From assembly GCF_035046485.1 (NCBI RefSeq), contig NC_085137.1, forward strand, positions 443,862,334 through 443,926,333: 64,000 nucleotides of DNA. The letters are read 5' to 3'. Source of the DNA: Aedes albopictus (taxonomy: Eukaryota > Arthropoda > Insecta > Diptera > Culicidae). A program made the translations under genes and the position numbers. Under the pieces are notes generated by a model. The model worked only from the letters and a program-made list of their open reading frames with translations. It was not told the origin of the DNA and ran no database searches. Positions 11,001 through 22,215 of the stretch are shown here, in pieces; the first letter of the stretch is position 1, and every line of letters starts with the position of its first letter.

Positions 11001-12115
11001 GGGTATCGGGATGCTTCGTTGGCATAGTCCCCTTGTTCGGCCTATCTCAATGTAAACCAAAAACTCAAACAAACACGCATAACTGGATATCGGAAAAGCT
11101 ATGCGCCAAAGAACTGTAACATTTCGTTTCAATTTTAGCACTTTGGAGTATTAAAATTGAATGAAAATGTCACTTTGTTTAGCTTTTGTAGACGCCATGA
11201 TTCATCGGCTTAGTGGGTAGTCTATACACATGATCATAAATGGTATGATTCTGGAGCATTTCGGATTGACTTTTCAATAACTGAACATTTGATGCGACGG
11301 TCAAAGACGCTATTTTGAACTTGTGTATTTGTTTTCAACGAATAATAACTATTTTACAAATTGTATGTGGGCCGAATATTGAGGACATTTTTTTCACTAT
11401 GTACCCAAATCTTGGCCCATCAGTAAAGTGACGTCAAAAACAGCGATAAAAAGACGTCAACAAAATTTCTTGCGTAAGAACCAGAAAAAAACGAACGGGA
11501 AGAAAGATTTTGTATGCGGTGACTGTAAAAATATAACACAATAATAGGGTTGCGTTGTTTTCGTTACTAAATTAAGAAAGAACTTTAGTTAAAGTGATTT
11601 TTTATAGTATTTTGAAAATTTGGCTCCGAAAATGTAATATAAAAGTAAGATTGGTGAACAAACAGAGATAATACTTCAGCAGAAATATTGAAAAAATGAG
11701 ATAATTAGTGGTTCCAGTGCATGGAAAGCAATAGGCCAACGTTGTATCCACTAATAGGCCAATTTTTGTACCATAGACCAACGTTGCATACCATCGCATC
11801 GAATTTTTTCAGCTTAATTAAGTAAATTTTTGAATATTTACGTAAGTTTACTTCCAATTGGAGAAACATGCATTGCCAAGAGTGTGTAATAGGGTCTACA
11901 TGTTATTATTAGTGCTAATAATTCATGAGTTATGGTCAAAATTGTCAAGGCGGCTTGCAAATTAGGTCAAGGAATGGTGCATATACCCTACCTTTGAAGA
12001 TTGCTGAAACATGTTCTTGAATTTTTTTTTTGCAAAAATCCGAAAGCAATTTCTTAATTTATCTCTGGAGGATTTTTGGATGAAAGTCTGGTAAAATACC
12101 TGAATAAAAAATGTC
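11001..12115. other. AT-rich stretch without recognised feature
   Basis: No repeat array, RNA gene or convincing frame was seen. A weak degenerate-repeat patch lies just beyond, at about 12120-12230. Confidence 0.4.
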
Positions 12116-13631
12116 CTTAAAATACCTTCTTCAGAATCATCAGAAACTTCTGGAGGAATTCTAGTAGTTAGTTCAATCATAAATTGCTTGAGACATTTTT
12201 GGAGGGATTCCTGGAGAAATCCGTAGGGAAATTTATGTAAGAATCATCCCCAAATAGGTCGATTAAATATCATTAGGTTATGGATACCGTCACGCAATAC
12301 ATGTGAAACTGTAATTATCGCTTTTAAAATTGAACAATTAAAGTACTTGCGGCTACTTGGAACCGAACACCCGATCTCCGTATCCACTGGTCCCGATGAT
12401 TTCCTCGGTGCCACACTGCTATATATAAATGGCACATAAAATAGCCCGTTTTGTTTTATTCCAGACAAGGCTTCATATATGTGCAACAAGACTTACTGCA
12501 AAAGCTTGTGAGACGTCAAACGTAATAATGTTTACATTGAACAATAGGTTGTCCCAAAATTACACATGGTCAAAAAGCTTGGGGGCTCACTCTGCAAATG
12601 ATAGCTAAGGGTAATAGAAACGAACTCTTGTATGACGGCAACTTTCAGGAATGACGTTTAGAAGTCGCCCCGGCGAGATTATTGAAAAATGGCCATTTTT
12701 CGTAATAAATTTTATACAAATAATTTTTACTGTACAAAAATTGGCAATACCCACTTTTTTATATTTTTACAGCTTGATATGGATCCAAACTTCGTAGGAA
12801 AAATAATTTGCGATATTTTTTGCAGGTAACTTTTTGATACTGAATTTTTAAATTTACTGAAATTTGTAATTTTTTTTAAATACTGTGGATTTTACCCATC
12901 ATAAAATGTATCTGAACCTAATGTTAATTTTAAAAAATTTCCATCAAAATTTTATGAGGAAAAACTTTGCCGAAGACAGCATTGCGTTTTTTCTATCCGT
13001 TTTAGAGTTATTCACGATTTACTATTTGGTGAAATTTGAATTTTTAGGTATTTTTCTTAAAATGTCACATAAGAACTTCTTAAAAACACATACAAAGTAA
13101 AAAATGACGTATGCTCAACAAGTTTTTGTCTTGATTGTGTTATGGAATTATGGTGACATCATTGATTGATTTTATTTTTTTGTTATTTAATCCCTTCATA
13201 TAGAAATTAACTAGCAAAGATTTCTTAAAAAGCTAGCTCTCTTGACAAGCTTCGTACTGCCTATTGATTTTTTAAAGATATTCTTCACAAAATGTGGAGC
13301 CATAATTTCGCGTTTATCTTACTTTCCTGTCGATATTCCCAATTATTTTTCTACACGAAGACGTATGAGTCCTGGACCAGTGAAACAGCTCAGGAAACAG
13401 TAGCAAAGTGAATAAAGGCGAATACGTTGATCCATACCCAATTCAAATCGAGATTACGAACATCTTATGTAAGAATAACAATTTTTAGATACTAAGTTCC
13501 AATTCAAGACATTCTAAAAAGCAGAACATGTCTTTTTTCACATTACTGACATGAACTATCTTACCAACTCCGATAATAAGATACACCTAGGCAAATTGAA
13601 ACGGGTGGGATGAGATGAGCCAGTGAGTTAA

Positions 13632-14741
13632 CCCTCAGAGCCCCAGGACAAACTTTTTATTTTTAATCAGCTGATACTCAGGATCTGTAAAATATAAAAA
13701 TAAGCGGTTTTCACTATGATCGATGGGAAGAGTTGTACTTCATGCAAGGGTAGTTGTCAAACCGGAAGTCCATGCTTGAACCTGATTTTGCACCGGAAAT
13801 AAGTGTTCCCTGGTGCTATGTTTGACGATATGTTCAACAGGTACCTTTAGGCTACTTTTTCAATAATTCGCTTTTAATTCTCGGTAGATCAATCAAGGTG
13901 GAATCTAAATCAGGCCTTAAGTTTCTTAGCGAAGCGTGCTTTTACAAATTGGAATTTAATTTTGTAAATTAGGACAGAAACCGGTAAACGCCTAAAAGTA
14001 TGCAATGATCTAGTAATAATTCGTTGACTAAAAGTATGACCCGTGTTTGAATTTTAGGTAGATAAATCACATGAGTGATACTTTTAAAAGAAGGGCTCAA
14101 ATATACGAAACAAATTCTTCATAGACACCAAACTTCTAAAATCATCTTTTCAGGTGCAAAATGATTATGATCACGAAATTGGGTCTTAGGGAATCCTACC
14201 GGAAGTACACTCCTGGGACCAAGTTTCAGATGCAACTCATACCAGAAAGCAGCCTCAGCATTGTGTTCTTGCGTTGGCCTACCATTTCAAGTTGTTAAAG
14301 ATTTCAGAATTATTATAAAATACCAGATTCATAGTCGACTCGCCAAAACACTGCCCCAGGAAACACTTATTTCCGGTGCAAAAACAGGTTCAAACATGTA
14401 CACTAAGGTCTTTTTTTACACGGGTAGTTTTTCTGCTTTAACTCGGTCAATTTTAAGCCAATTCACATGTAAATTTGTACACAGGTAGACACGGTTAGTA
14501 CTACCTGTGTACGGAAAATCAGATAGGTAGGTTCAAAATTGACCGAGTTAAAGCAGAAAAACTACCCGTGTAAAAAAAGACCTTAGTGTACATGTTTGAA
14601 CCTACTTCCGGTTTGACAACTACTCTTACATGAAGTACAACTCTTCCCATCGATCATAGCGAAAACCGCTTATTTTTATATTTTACAGATCCTGAGTATC
14701 AGACGATTAAAAAAAAGAAGTTTGTCCTGGGGCTTTGAGGG
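13632..14741. mobile_element. piggyBac-like non-autonomous element, TTAA target duplication
   Basis: The termini are CCCTCAGAGCCCCAGG and the complement CCTGGGGCTTTGAGGG, flanked on both sides by TTAA (13628-13631 and 14742-14745). TTAA duplication and CCC/GGG ends are hallmarks of the piggyBac superfamily. The TIRs extend into arms of over 200 bp (about 13632-13850 against about 14340-14741), the right arm being interrupted by a hairpin at 14384-14604. No transposase coding is seen. It sits inside the 12.5-15.8 kb foldback, so it is younger than that element. Confidence 0.75.
14384..14604. mobile_element. Third-level hairpin insertion
   Basis: 'aggttcaaacatgtacact' at the left and its complement at the right (ending 14604) bound arms of about 90 bp including 'ggtctttttttacacggg' and 'actcggtcaatttt'. 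It interrupts the right arm of the piggyBac-like element, because the left arm lacks it. Its own termini merge with host palindromic sequence, so the exact target duplication is ambiguous. Confidence 0.65.
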
Positions 14742-15784
14742 TTAACGTAATGTTATCCAAGGTTAGAACAATTTGATTACCATATAACACAAACACGGCA
14801 TACAATAAGACAAGGTAGGCTATTATTGGTAAACAACCGTTTTGGACGTAAACAAGTGACGTCATTTTTATTGTCCTATATGTTGATCAAAATGACTACT
14901 AAAACGTTTTATTCATGTCTTTGAACGATTTGAACAACATCATTGAAAAACAAAATCGGCATGTTTTGCGAAATGTATCACCTTCTAAATAATATAGAAA
15001 ATGTGCCGTGCGTTTGATTGTGTATTATGCTCGTATAAACCATTGTCAGTACATCACCGTTAAAAATACCATGGCCTACTGAGGCATCTCAAAATGTTAC
15101 CTAATGATAAAGCTTCTCGCTAGTAGGTACCTTTCTATATCAAAGAAAATGGATTTATCTACGGAATCAAAAATTCAATAAATGATGCCACCATAATTCC
15201 TAAACACAATCAAGACAAAAACTTGTTGAGCATACGTGATTTTTTTTTAAATACCTAAAAATTCAAATTTCACCAAATAGTAAATCGTGAATAACTCTAA
15301 AACGTATAGAAAAAACGCAATGCTGTTTTCGGCAAAGTTTTTCCTCATAAAATTTCCTATCTTTTTTGTTTAAAATTAGCATTAGGTTCAGATACTTTTT
15401 ATTATTGGTTTATATGCACAGTATATCAAAAAATGACAAATTTTAGTAAATTTAAAAATTCAGTATCAAAAAGTTAGCTACAAAACATGTCGTTAGTTAT
15501 TTTTCCCAAGTAGTTTGGATCCATATTGAGCTGTAAAAAATATAAAAATAGTGGGTATTGTCAATTTTTGCACGGTAAAAAAAATATTTGTATGAAATTT
15601 ATTACGAAAAATGGCCATTTTTTAAAAATCTCACCGGGGCGACCTCTAAACGTCATTTCTGAAAGTTGCCGTTATACAAAAGTTTGTTTCTAACACCCTT
15701 AGCTATAATTTGCAGGGTGAGCCCCAAGCTTTTAGACCATGTGCAATTTTGGGACAACCTATTGAACAAGCTGTGTGGTTGCGC

Positions 15785-16640
15785 CAACAGGTTCTTCGTC
15801 ACAGCTTCTAGCTGAAAGAATGTTCTTTTAACAGCTACGAAGCGCTGCTGTTTTGTTTATATAAACAAACGTACTGTGTAAGAGCAGCTGTGTCGGCGTC
15901 GGTGGTGTAGTGGTAGGCGTGGTCGCCTCTCACCCCAGTCGGTCGGGGTTTAATTCCCGTCGACGCCGATGGGAATCCGTGATCACGTCTTCCCTCGGAT
16001 AGGAAGTAAAGCCGTAGGTCCCGGCCCATGTGTTGATGGGTTCGATATGTAGGGTCCTCAGGTGTGGTGGCTGTCTCCCTGGGGCGTCGGAATTTAAGGC
16101 TTAGCTCCTAGACCCAGCCGACGTAAAACACAACTGGCGCCGAACGGTGCTAGTTGGCCAGAAAAAGAAGAAAAAGAAGAAGAAGAAGAAGAAGAAGAAG
16201 AAGAAGAAGAAGAAGAAGAAGAAGAAGAAGAAGAGCAGCTGTTTTATTGGTTAGGACTTTTATCCGATTTGCACATCTTCTGGAAAATCTTCCGGAGTTG
16301 GATTGAAGGTCAATAGAAGCAACCCAAATAATTTCACGCACAGAGATGGATAGCTGTAAAATATTTGTGTAGTAGTTATTTATTAATATCCCGCATAAGT
16401 TTGTTTCGACAATAATGTTTACATCCGACAAGCCGTGTTGGTATACCAACAGTTTCTTTAATACAGCTTCTAGCTGTAATGATATTGCATAACGGCCTTC
16501 AAATCGCTGCTGGTGTGTGGATTTGTCAGTATTACGAATTAGGTAGCAGCTGTTTTATTAGTGGGGGCTCCTATTCGATTTGTTCAAGTTTCCACATCTT
16601 CCGGGAAATCTTCCGGAGTTGGAATACAGTGCAGTAAAGG
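15785..16640 (+). repeat. Direct duplication of about 350 bp split by a SINE
   Basis: Blocks 'acagcttctagctg' (about 15802 and 16463), 'cgctgctg' (about 15843 and 16506), 'gcagctgttttatt' (about 16235 and 16546) and 'atcttccggagttgg' (about 16290 and 16609) occur in the same order twice. Removing the SINE at 15892-16231 leaves two tandem copies. The units are of unknown nature. Confidence 0.6.
15892..16231 (+). mobile_element. tRNA-Gly-like SINE with (GAA)n tail
   Basis: The head folds like a tRNA: acceptor strands 'tcggcgtcg' and 'cgacgccga' are exact complements, the A-box region 'tggtgtagtgg' and B-box-like 'ggtttaattcc' are present, and the order matches a tRNA-Gly. A body of about 190 bp follows and the element ends in an (AAG)n run of about 70 bp. 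'agagcagctgt' flanks it at 15881-15891 and 16232-16242, a perfect 11-bp target duplication. A Pol III internal promoter is expected. The Leu-rich minus frame over the tail is an artefact. Confidence 0.85.
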
Positions 16641-16642
16641 CA

Positions 16643-16959
16643 GCCCCAGTGACAAGTGATTGATTTCTGAAAGCCGATTTCGGTAGTTGTATGGTGCTTG
16701 GTTTGCAGTCGTGTATTAACTGAGTTTATGGATTGACTAGCTTTCCTTTTATTCAGCGTTGACTGCTTCTATTCAATGGTTACACAACAGAAAGTAAATG
16801 ACTGAAGCTTATTGCGCTAGTTCGTTGGGACATAATTACCTGAAGGGAAAGATTTGTGAAGGAAACAAAAAAAAAATCCCGGAGGAAATTTGTAGAGAAC
16901 CACAGATTTTTGTTTGAATAAATAGACATATTTTTTCGAAAAAATCTTCGATAGATAAC
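16643..16959. other. Unassigned AT-rich sequence
   Basis: No feature seen. The 67-codon minus frame at 16780-16983 has no recognisable features. Confidence 0.4.
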
Positions 16960-17225
16960 CTGGAGAATGGAGAACCCTCTCAATGCTTTCTCATAGATGA
17001 ATTTCTTGACATATTTTTAATTTCTGCAGGATCTGCTGAGAGGTTCTCCAGAGAAATTCCTGAAACATCACGCTAAAATTTCTGAAACAGTCACAGAAGA
17101 AGGGTTTGGATAAATCCAAAGCAATCCCTGATCGAATATCTGGCGGAACTTTCACAAGAATCTCTTGAGCGTTTTCAAGATGAATTTCCAAATAAATACT
17201 TGAGAGAATCTTTAAATGGATGGAT
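16960..17225. repeat. Small degenerate 15-bp type repeat patch
   Basis: Loose copies such as 'gttctccagagaaattcctg' occur. The minus frame at 16991-17191 arises from this pattern. Confidence 0.45.
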
Positions 17226-17229
17226 TAAC

Positions 17230-18130
17230 ACGTGAGAGAATCAACCGGGAGAAATTCCAATAATAACACTAGTTTATAGCATTTTTGAACTCGCTAAGCT
17301 GATGATCATTTTTGGTGTAGAATCATGCCCTGAGTTCGAAAACGCGAAGGAAAACAAAGTAGAGCGGAAATTTTTTCGACTTTCCATACAAGGTTGATGA
17401 TTTGAAATCGAATTTTGCTCTATTTTTAAGCAAAGTCAATCACCTCATTTATCTCATTCTCCGTAATCAATGCTCCTATTGCGCTGAATTTTTTACTGTA
17501 ACTCGGCTACATATGGTAAATCGAATAAACGTTGAGAAAGAATTTTTAAATTATTTTTTTCCTATTGAAAAAAATACATATCTTCATATATTTTTTGGAA
17601 ATTTTGCTTAAATTTAAGAATGTTGCCCCTTAAACAGGCCAATATCTTGAATTTCATCAATCTGACGCAAAGCCTGCATTCAGAAGATCGAAAGGTATCA
17701 TATTCAGCTTTTAAATTATTGAAGAAGATTTAAAATCAGTTGAACAAAACGAAAGATATTTGAATTTTAGTAAATTCCGTTTTTTTTTAAATGTAACACT
17801 CGATATTGAAACTTAAAATGTTTTGAAGCACGGTTTCGAAATCAGTACTAAATTGTGCTTAAAAAACTTTGGTCGTTAACAGAAGTTCACGTCTTTCGTT
17901 TTATTTTGTAAACTAGTGTAATTTTTGGAAGAATTCCAGAAAAAAAAAATCAAATTTCCAAAAGAAAATCCTTGAAGATGTTTTTTAATTTTTTGATATT
18001 TATGAATTTTAACTTGCTAATTCTTTACTCAGGCCTAGTGCAACTTTTGAAGAAATCTTTGGAAGAAATTTCTCTTCTTTTACAACTTTTATTTTACAAT
18101 TACAGCACTAACTACACCGTAGAGTATTGA
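17230..18130. other. AT-rich stretch, likely old repeat DNA
   Basis: Homopolymer-rich; frames such as 17402-17611 have no recognisable motif. Nothing specific can be assigned. Confidence 0.35.
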
Positions 18131-18134
18131 TTAA

Positions 18135-18424
18135 TTGGGGAAATTGAGAGGTGAAATTGTGAAAAAATCACGTTCTGGTGGGATTCAAACCCACGACTCC
18201 GTATTCGCTAGACCAGCGCTTTGAGCCACACAACAAGTAACAATTCTGTGGAATAGAAAGCTGACTCCGTCTACACCATTAACATTCTTATTTTTAAAAT
18301 TCCATCTCTCTTTCAGCATAGATGCCAACCTCTCAACATGCTCTTAACACCCATGGAGTCGTGGGTTCGAATCCCACCAGAACGCGATTTTATTTTACAG
18401 TTTTATCTCTCAATTTGCCAATTT
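18135..18424. mobile_element. Inverted pair of tRNA-like SINE heads
   Basis: The left arm (about 18135-18212) carries 'ggtgggattcaaaccc' and the right arm (about 18353-18424) its complement 'gggttcgaatcccacc', with further pairing into 'aattgagaggt' against 'tctctcaattt'. The B-box consensus GGTTCGAATCC is intact in the right arm. A related single copy with 'gggtctgaatcccacc' lies at about 32510-32660. It could be two head-to-head SINE insertions or a foldback that captured a tRNA-like unit. It is not a functional tRNA gene: no closed cloverleaf could be traced. Confidence 0.6.
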
Positions 18425-18521
18425 ATCAACATTCTGGGCCTTCTTATTTTCAAATTTTTCCCAGTGCGTTTTGACGTACCAGCAAATTGGTACAGGCATG
18501 AAAGGGCAACATAGACAGGTC

Positions 18522-18677
18522 TCCAGTTAGCCTAGTGGTTAAGGCAATGGATCGCCAATCCAGAGACGACGGGTTCGATTCGCGTTCCGGTCTGGAAAAT
18601 CTTCTCGACTCCCTGGGCATAGTCTATCATTGTACTTGCCGCACAATGTACACATTCATGCGATGGCAGGCAAAGAA
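18522..18677 (+). mobile_element. Feilai-type SINE, 5' part, cut by assembly gap
   Basis: The tRNA-like head has an A box 'tagcctagtgg' and B box 'gggttcgattcg', followed by the family body 'ctccctgggcatagtc' and 'cattcatgcgatggcaggc'. The sequence is lost in the gap starting at 18678. The body matches the fragment at 21290-21480 and, more distantly, the complete copy at 39846-40114. Confidence 0.75.
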
Positions 18678-19177
18678 NNNNNNNNNNNNNNNNNNNNNNN
18701 NNNNNNNNNNNNNNNNNNNNNNNNNNNNNNNNNNNNNNNNNNNNNNNNNNNNNNNNNNNNNNNNNNNNNNNNNNNNNNNNNNNNNNNNNNNNNNNNNNNN
18801 NNNNNNNNNNNNNNNNNNNNNNNNNNNNNNNNNNNNNNNNNNNNNNNNNNNNNNNNNNNNNNNNNNNNNNNNNNNNNNNNNNNNNNNNNNNNNNNNNNNN
18901 NNNNNNNNNNNNNNNNNNNNNNNNNNNNNNNNNNNNNNNNNNNNNNNNNNNNNNNNNNNNNNNNNNNNNNNNNNNNNNNNNNNNNNNNNNNNNNNNNNNN
19001 NNNNNNNNNNNNNNNNNNNNNNNNNNNNNNNNNNNNNNNNNNNNNNNNNNNNNNNNNNNNNNNNNNNNNNNNNNNNNNNNNNNNNNNNNNNNNNNNNNNN
19101 NNNNNNNNNNNNNNNNNNNNNNNNNNNNNNNNNNNNNNNNNNNNNNNNNNNNNNNNNNNNNNNNNNNNNNNNNNNNN
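18678..19177. other. Assembly gap, 500 N
   Basis: The run of exactly 500 N is probably a default-size scaffold gap. Frames that cross it are meaningless. Confidence 0.99.
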
Positions 19178-19963
19178 GACTGCAGGCGCTGGCTGTGTTT
19201 CCTGTAGCCTCTGGATGTTCAGAACAGATTTTCCCTGCAATCGCGGCGGATGCATAATCGCTTCTGTATAGCTAAACGTTCTGGAATCAACCCGGCACGG
19301 TGTCACGGGTGGATGAATAGTGTGCAGTTCTGGTTCGGTGTGCGACTGTGCGAATTTCGGTAGTTTTATAGTGTGATCAGCCCCGTGAACTAGAACGACG
19401 TGAAACCAGATGATTGTATAATAGCCCGTATCGATTAAAAGTGTGTTTTTTTTTTCTCGTTGGGATAAGTGAGAAGGGGTTTTACGGTTCACAGGGTTCT
19501 GTCATAGCAGACACATTATGGAATCAATTCAGCTAACTGAAGTGGAAAAAGGTAATTAAAAAGTTTGACAATAAGGGCATACATTTCGTGAGGTTTGGTG
19601 AACTGCAGCACTGCATAGTTGTCCCATGTTCTATGGGAATCCCTATTAACATGGGCCAACTATGCTGCACACGGCAGTGCATTTGACATGTTTTTGTTTG
19701 GCTCTAAAAATATGAATGGGTGATTCAGATCCTGCGCAGTTGCATTTATGAAGAGAGAACATTAACCAGTGCACTGCTGAGAAAGTTATTGTTTGGAAAC
19801 AAAGTAACGTGTTTGTATTGACACAGCAGGGCGAGTAATGAGTTTACTAGCAATGTATTTGAATTGTTTTTAGACTGTAAATTCATTCACACGAAGTGAT
19901 TATATCCGAATCGTTATCAAAGATGTACCGTCTATGAAAATGTGTGTTTATTTCTAAAGGCTC
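19178..19963 (+). other. Unique sequence; possible host 5' exon (weak)
   Basis: It begins with a balanced-composition stretch (19178-19520). At 19519 an ATG opens a short frame reading MESIQLTEVEK, followed immediately by 'AAAAGGTAATT', a plausible though weak splice donor. The upstream 300 bp could be 5' UTR. No protein family is recognised from 11 residues, so this is a candidate only. The rest is AT-rich without recognised features. Confidence 0.2.
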
Positions 19964-20068
19964 AAGGCGGTGTCTATAAACTACGTAGACTTATGTTTAG
20001 CCTTTTCAGAGCTCCCCATAGACTTTTGGACAGCACCATTTTTTTTTGAAATTTGTGAGGACCGTAGA
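19964..20068. mobile_element. Fragment of 'ctacgtagac' MITE family
   Basis: 'ctataaactacgtagac' followed by 'catagacttttggaca', 'tttgaaatttgtgagga' and 'ccgtagacg' parallels 22066-22180. This is a left-part fragment, replaced after about 20068 by a Feilai-type SINE tail. Confidence 0.55.
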
Positions 20069-20250
20069 CGACTCCCGGTTGGTAATGGAAATTTCTCTGA
20101 CTTCCTTGGGCAAAAAGTATCTTCTTGTCTGCCACGCAAAATAGTTATTGGTAGAGGAAGCTCTCAGTTGATAACTGTAGATTTGCTCACGGAACTCTAA
20201 ACTGAGAAGCAGGCTTTGTGATAGTTGGGAGTTGGGACGTTACGCCAAGC
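20069..20250 (+). mobile_element. Feilai-type SINE fragment, head-less
   Basis: 'ctgacttccttgggc', 'ggaagctctcagttg', 'ctgagaagcaggctttgt' and 'gacgttacgccaag' match 39940-40108 in order. The tRNA-like head is missing apart from a B-box remnant 'ctcccggttgg'. Confidence 0.75.
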
Positions 20251-20677
20251 TGAAATAGAAGGATCGAAATCTTAGGCCGGACAGGGAAGGATGTTTAGGT
20301 AACACAGTGGAGACGCATGGTAGCTTGTCATCTCTTATAGAGTTGTAGCTGGAGGTATTTTCCACATTATTTTTTAATTCAAATATACAATGTCTTGATA
20401 ACCAAGCAAATTTTCTGATATTTTTGCTTTTTTTGCTAATCGTAAAAATGATCTTAAATCAGTGAAATAAAAACAGATTTGAAGAATGTGTGATATGCGT
20501 TACCTAAGCTGAAATCGGACCGCGTCTAGACACATTTTTTGATTTCTTGAATATAGAGAGAAATACATTTTAATACTAGCTACTCTAAAACTGCCTAATA
20601 TTGTAAATCCTCATAAAACTATGCATTTCATTGCTTTTTTGAGTGATTCCAGGTGTTTTTTGTGTTCATAGTTTCAT
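20251..20677. other. AT-rich stretch without recognised feature
   Basis: No repeat or frame of interest seen. Confidence 0.4.
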
Positions 20678-21010
20678 CACAGACAAACAGACGTCACTCT
20701 TCAAAATAGCTTGGAACCTGTATTTAACGATCAGTTCAAATTTCATTTGACTTCCGCGATTCTTCCACCAGAGCCGCTAGTGTTCGATCGCTTTGACGTT
20801 TGCCAGTGTGCACGCTGCTGAATGATGGAATCGAAAATTACAGGTGATTTGCGTAGTAGTGTACATGTTAGACAAACGTCAAATCGAAATCCTCCATGGC
20901 CGATAGTGTCTCGCGCTGTTATACCAACAGGTGGCAGTATGCTCATGAAAAAAACATCGGGCAAAAGTTTTTGATGAATGTCCTCTAAGAGTTACGTCTG
21001 TTTGTCTGTG
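20678..21010. mobile_element. TIR MITE (CACAGACAAACAGACGT ends), 333 bp
   Basis: Terminal inverted repeats of 23 bp, starting CACAGACAAACAGACGT at 20678 with the complement ending at 21010, differ at one position. The abutting 7-mers 'gtttcat' (20671-20677) and 'gttttat' (21011-21017) look like a target duplication with one substitution, compatible with an element making 7-8 bp duplications. The interior is GC-balanced but the minus frame 20743-20964 lacks recognisable domains. Superfamily not assigned. Confidence 0.75.
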
Positions 21011-21289
21011 GTTTTATAAGGATTTAAAATACTATAATAAAATTTAAAAAAGTGTCTTGTATAGGTAAATTTGATATTTTATTTTCAAAAAATCAGAGTT
21101 ACCAGTTTTGTGGAAATTATTGATTAAGGTGGTCGAAAATCCACTGTCATTTGGATAAGTTACACTGGAGTTTTCCTCTGGAGTACCCTTAAATTTAACA
21201 AAATCGTCACCTACACACCAAGCTTATCAAATATTGATGTTTTCTTAGTGTTATTAGCACCTCTCATGATAGGGTTAGAGGAGTGTCCA

Positions 21290-21490
21290 GTTTGCCAGTT
21301 CGATTCTCGTTCTGGTTGAGTACTTTACCCAATTTCGCTGGGCATGTCCTTGTCTCACAATATACAAGTTCATGCAATGGCAGGCAAAGAAAGCCCTTCA
21401 ATTAATAACTGTGGAAGTGCTCAAAGAACACAAAGTTAAAGAGAAGGATAGTCAAGTTCGAGTAGGAACGTAAAATATAAAAGAAAAAGA
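21290..21490 (+). mobile_element. Feilai-type SINE fragment
   Basis: B-box-like 'cagttcgattctcgttctgg', body 'gctgggcatgtccttgtc', 'caagttcatgcaatggcaggc' and 'taataactgtggaagtgctc' match other copies. The 3' end is A-rich with 'aaaagaaaaagaagaagaa'. Confidence 0.75.
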
Positions 21491-22063
21491 AGAAGAACAG
21501 ATGGTAGTGCTAGGAAGAGCTGTTTTAGCTACAGAAATAAAACTGTGAATAGGGTGCCTGTACCAATTATGGGACTACCAAAGGAAAACTATTTGTACAA
21601 AAATAATGAGAAGACCAACGAATATCATCAATAATAGCTTAGTTTCCATACTTTAGAAAAAAAAAATGTAGAAACGTACTCAAAACTTAGTATTTATTAC
21701 AGCGTGTGTCAATGATAGGAACCCTTTACCAATTATGATTACATTTTTTAACTTCGATTCCTTTTCGCACTATTTGCATGCATTCCTTATGGGATTAGCC
21801 ATGATTGGTACACTATGGCAAAAAATGGGTTCAAGGATGCCGACATTTTAAGGAAAATGATTTATTTCAACCACAGTTTGAGCAAAATGTGGAGTTTTAA
21901 TGAATGCAAACATCTTTTGTGAACGTGATCTGTTGTTCACATTTTTTTCTTGTTGATTTACATCGTTAAAGGATGAAAATCAACTAAGGCGAATAATTGG
22001 TACTATAATCATAATTGAAACACTTGCCCTGTTCAGCATAAATTCTCTTACCCTAGTAAGGGG
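21491..22063. other. AT-rich stretch without recognised feature
   Basis: Nothing specific seen. Confidence 0.4.
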
Positions 22064-22215
22064 CTGTTCATAGACCGTGTAGACCAAATTTAGGCCATTT
22101 CAGACCCCCTCCCTCCTCGTAGACTTTTGTCCATACTATTTTTTTTGGAAATTTGTGTGCAGCGTATACTTTGGCCAGACCACCCCCCCCCTTCCACCAA
22201 AGACCACGTCGTTTA
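22064..22215. mobile_element. MITE of the 'gtgtagac' / 'catacttttgtcc' family
   Basis: 'ctgttcatagaccgtgtagac', then C-rich 'gaccccctccctcc', 'cgtagacttttgtccatac', 'ggaaatttgtgtgcagcgta' and a second C run. The order equals that at 19964-20068. The minus frame 22068-22337 is not credible. Confidence 0.55.

Larger units (their letters stand above)
12538..15770. mobile_element. Giant foldback element (3.2 kb) with nested insertions
   Basis: The left arm starts 'caataggttgtcccaaaat' and the right arm ends with its complement 'attttgggacaacctattg'. Pairing continues with moderate divergence over about 700 bp: 12540-13260 against 15110-15770 (for example 'cttgattgtgtt' near 13130 against 'aacacaatcaag' near 15205). 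The middle contains a TTAA-flanked piggyBac-like element (13632-14741). No transposase frame is present, so this is a non-autonomous foldback element. Frames such as 12885-13100 lie in the arm and have no recognisable features. Confidence 0.75.

Noticed and set aside
15895..15968. Possible functional tRNA-Gly gene
   Set aside because: It is the head of a SINE: it continues into a body and (AAG)n tail with a target duplication, and its T-loop deviates (gggtttaatt).
16150..16449. Poly-leucine minus-strand frame
   Set aside because: It is the complement of the (AAG)n SINE tail.
18535..19492. Long frames of 200-280 codons
   Set aside because: Most codons are N. The same applies to long frames across 44178, 46678, 50501, 51282 and 53001.
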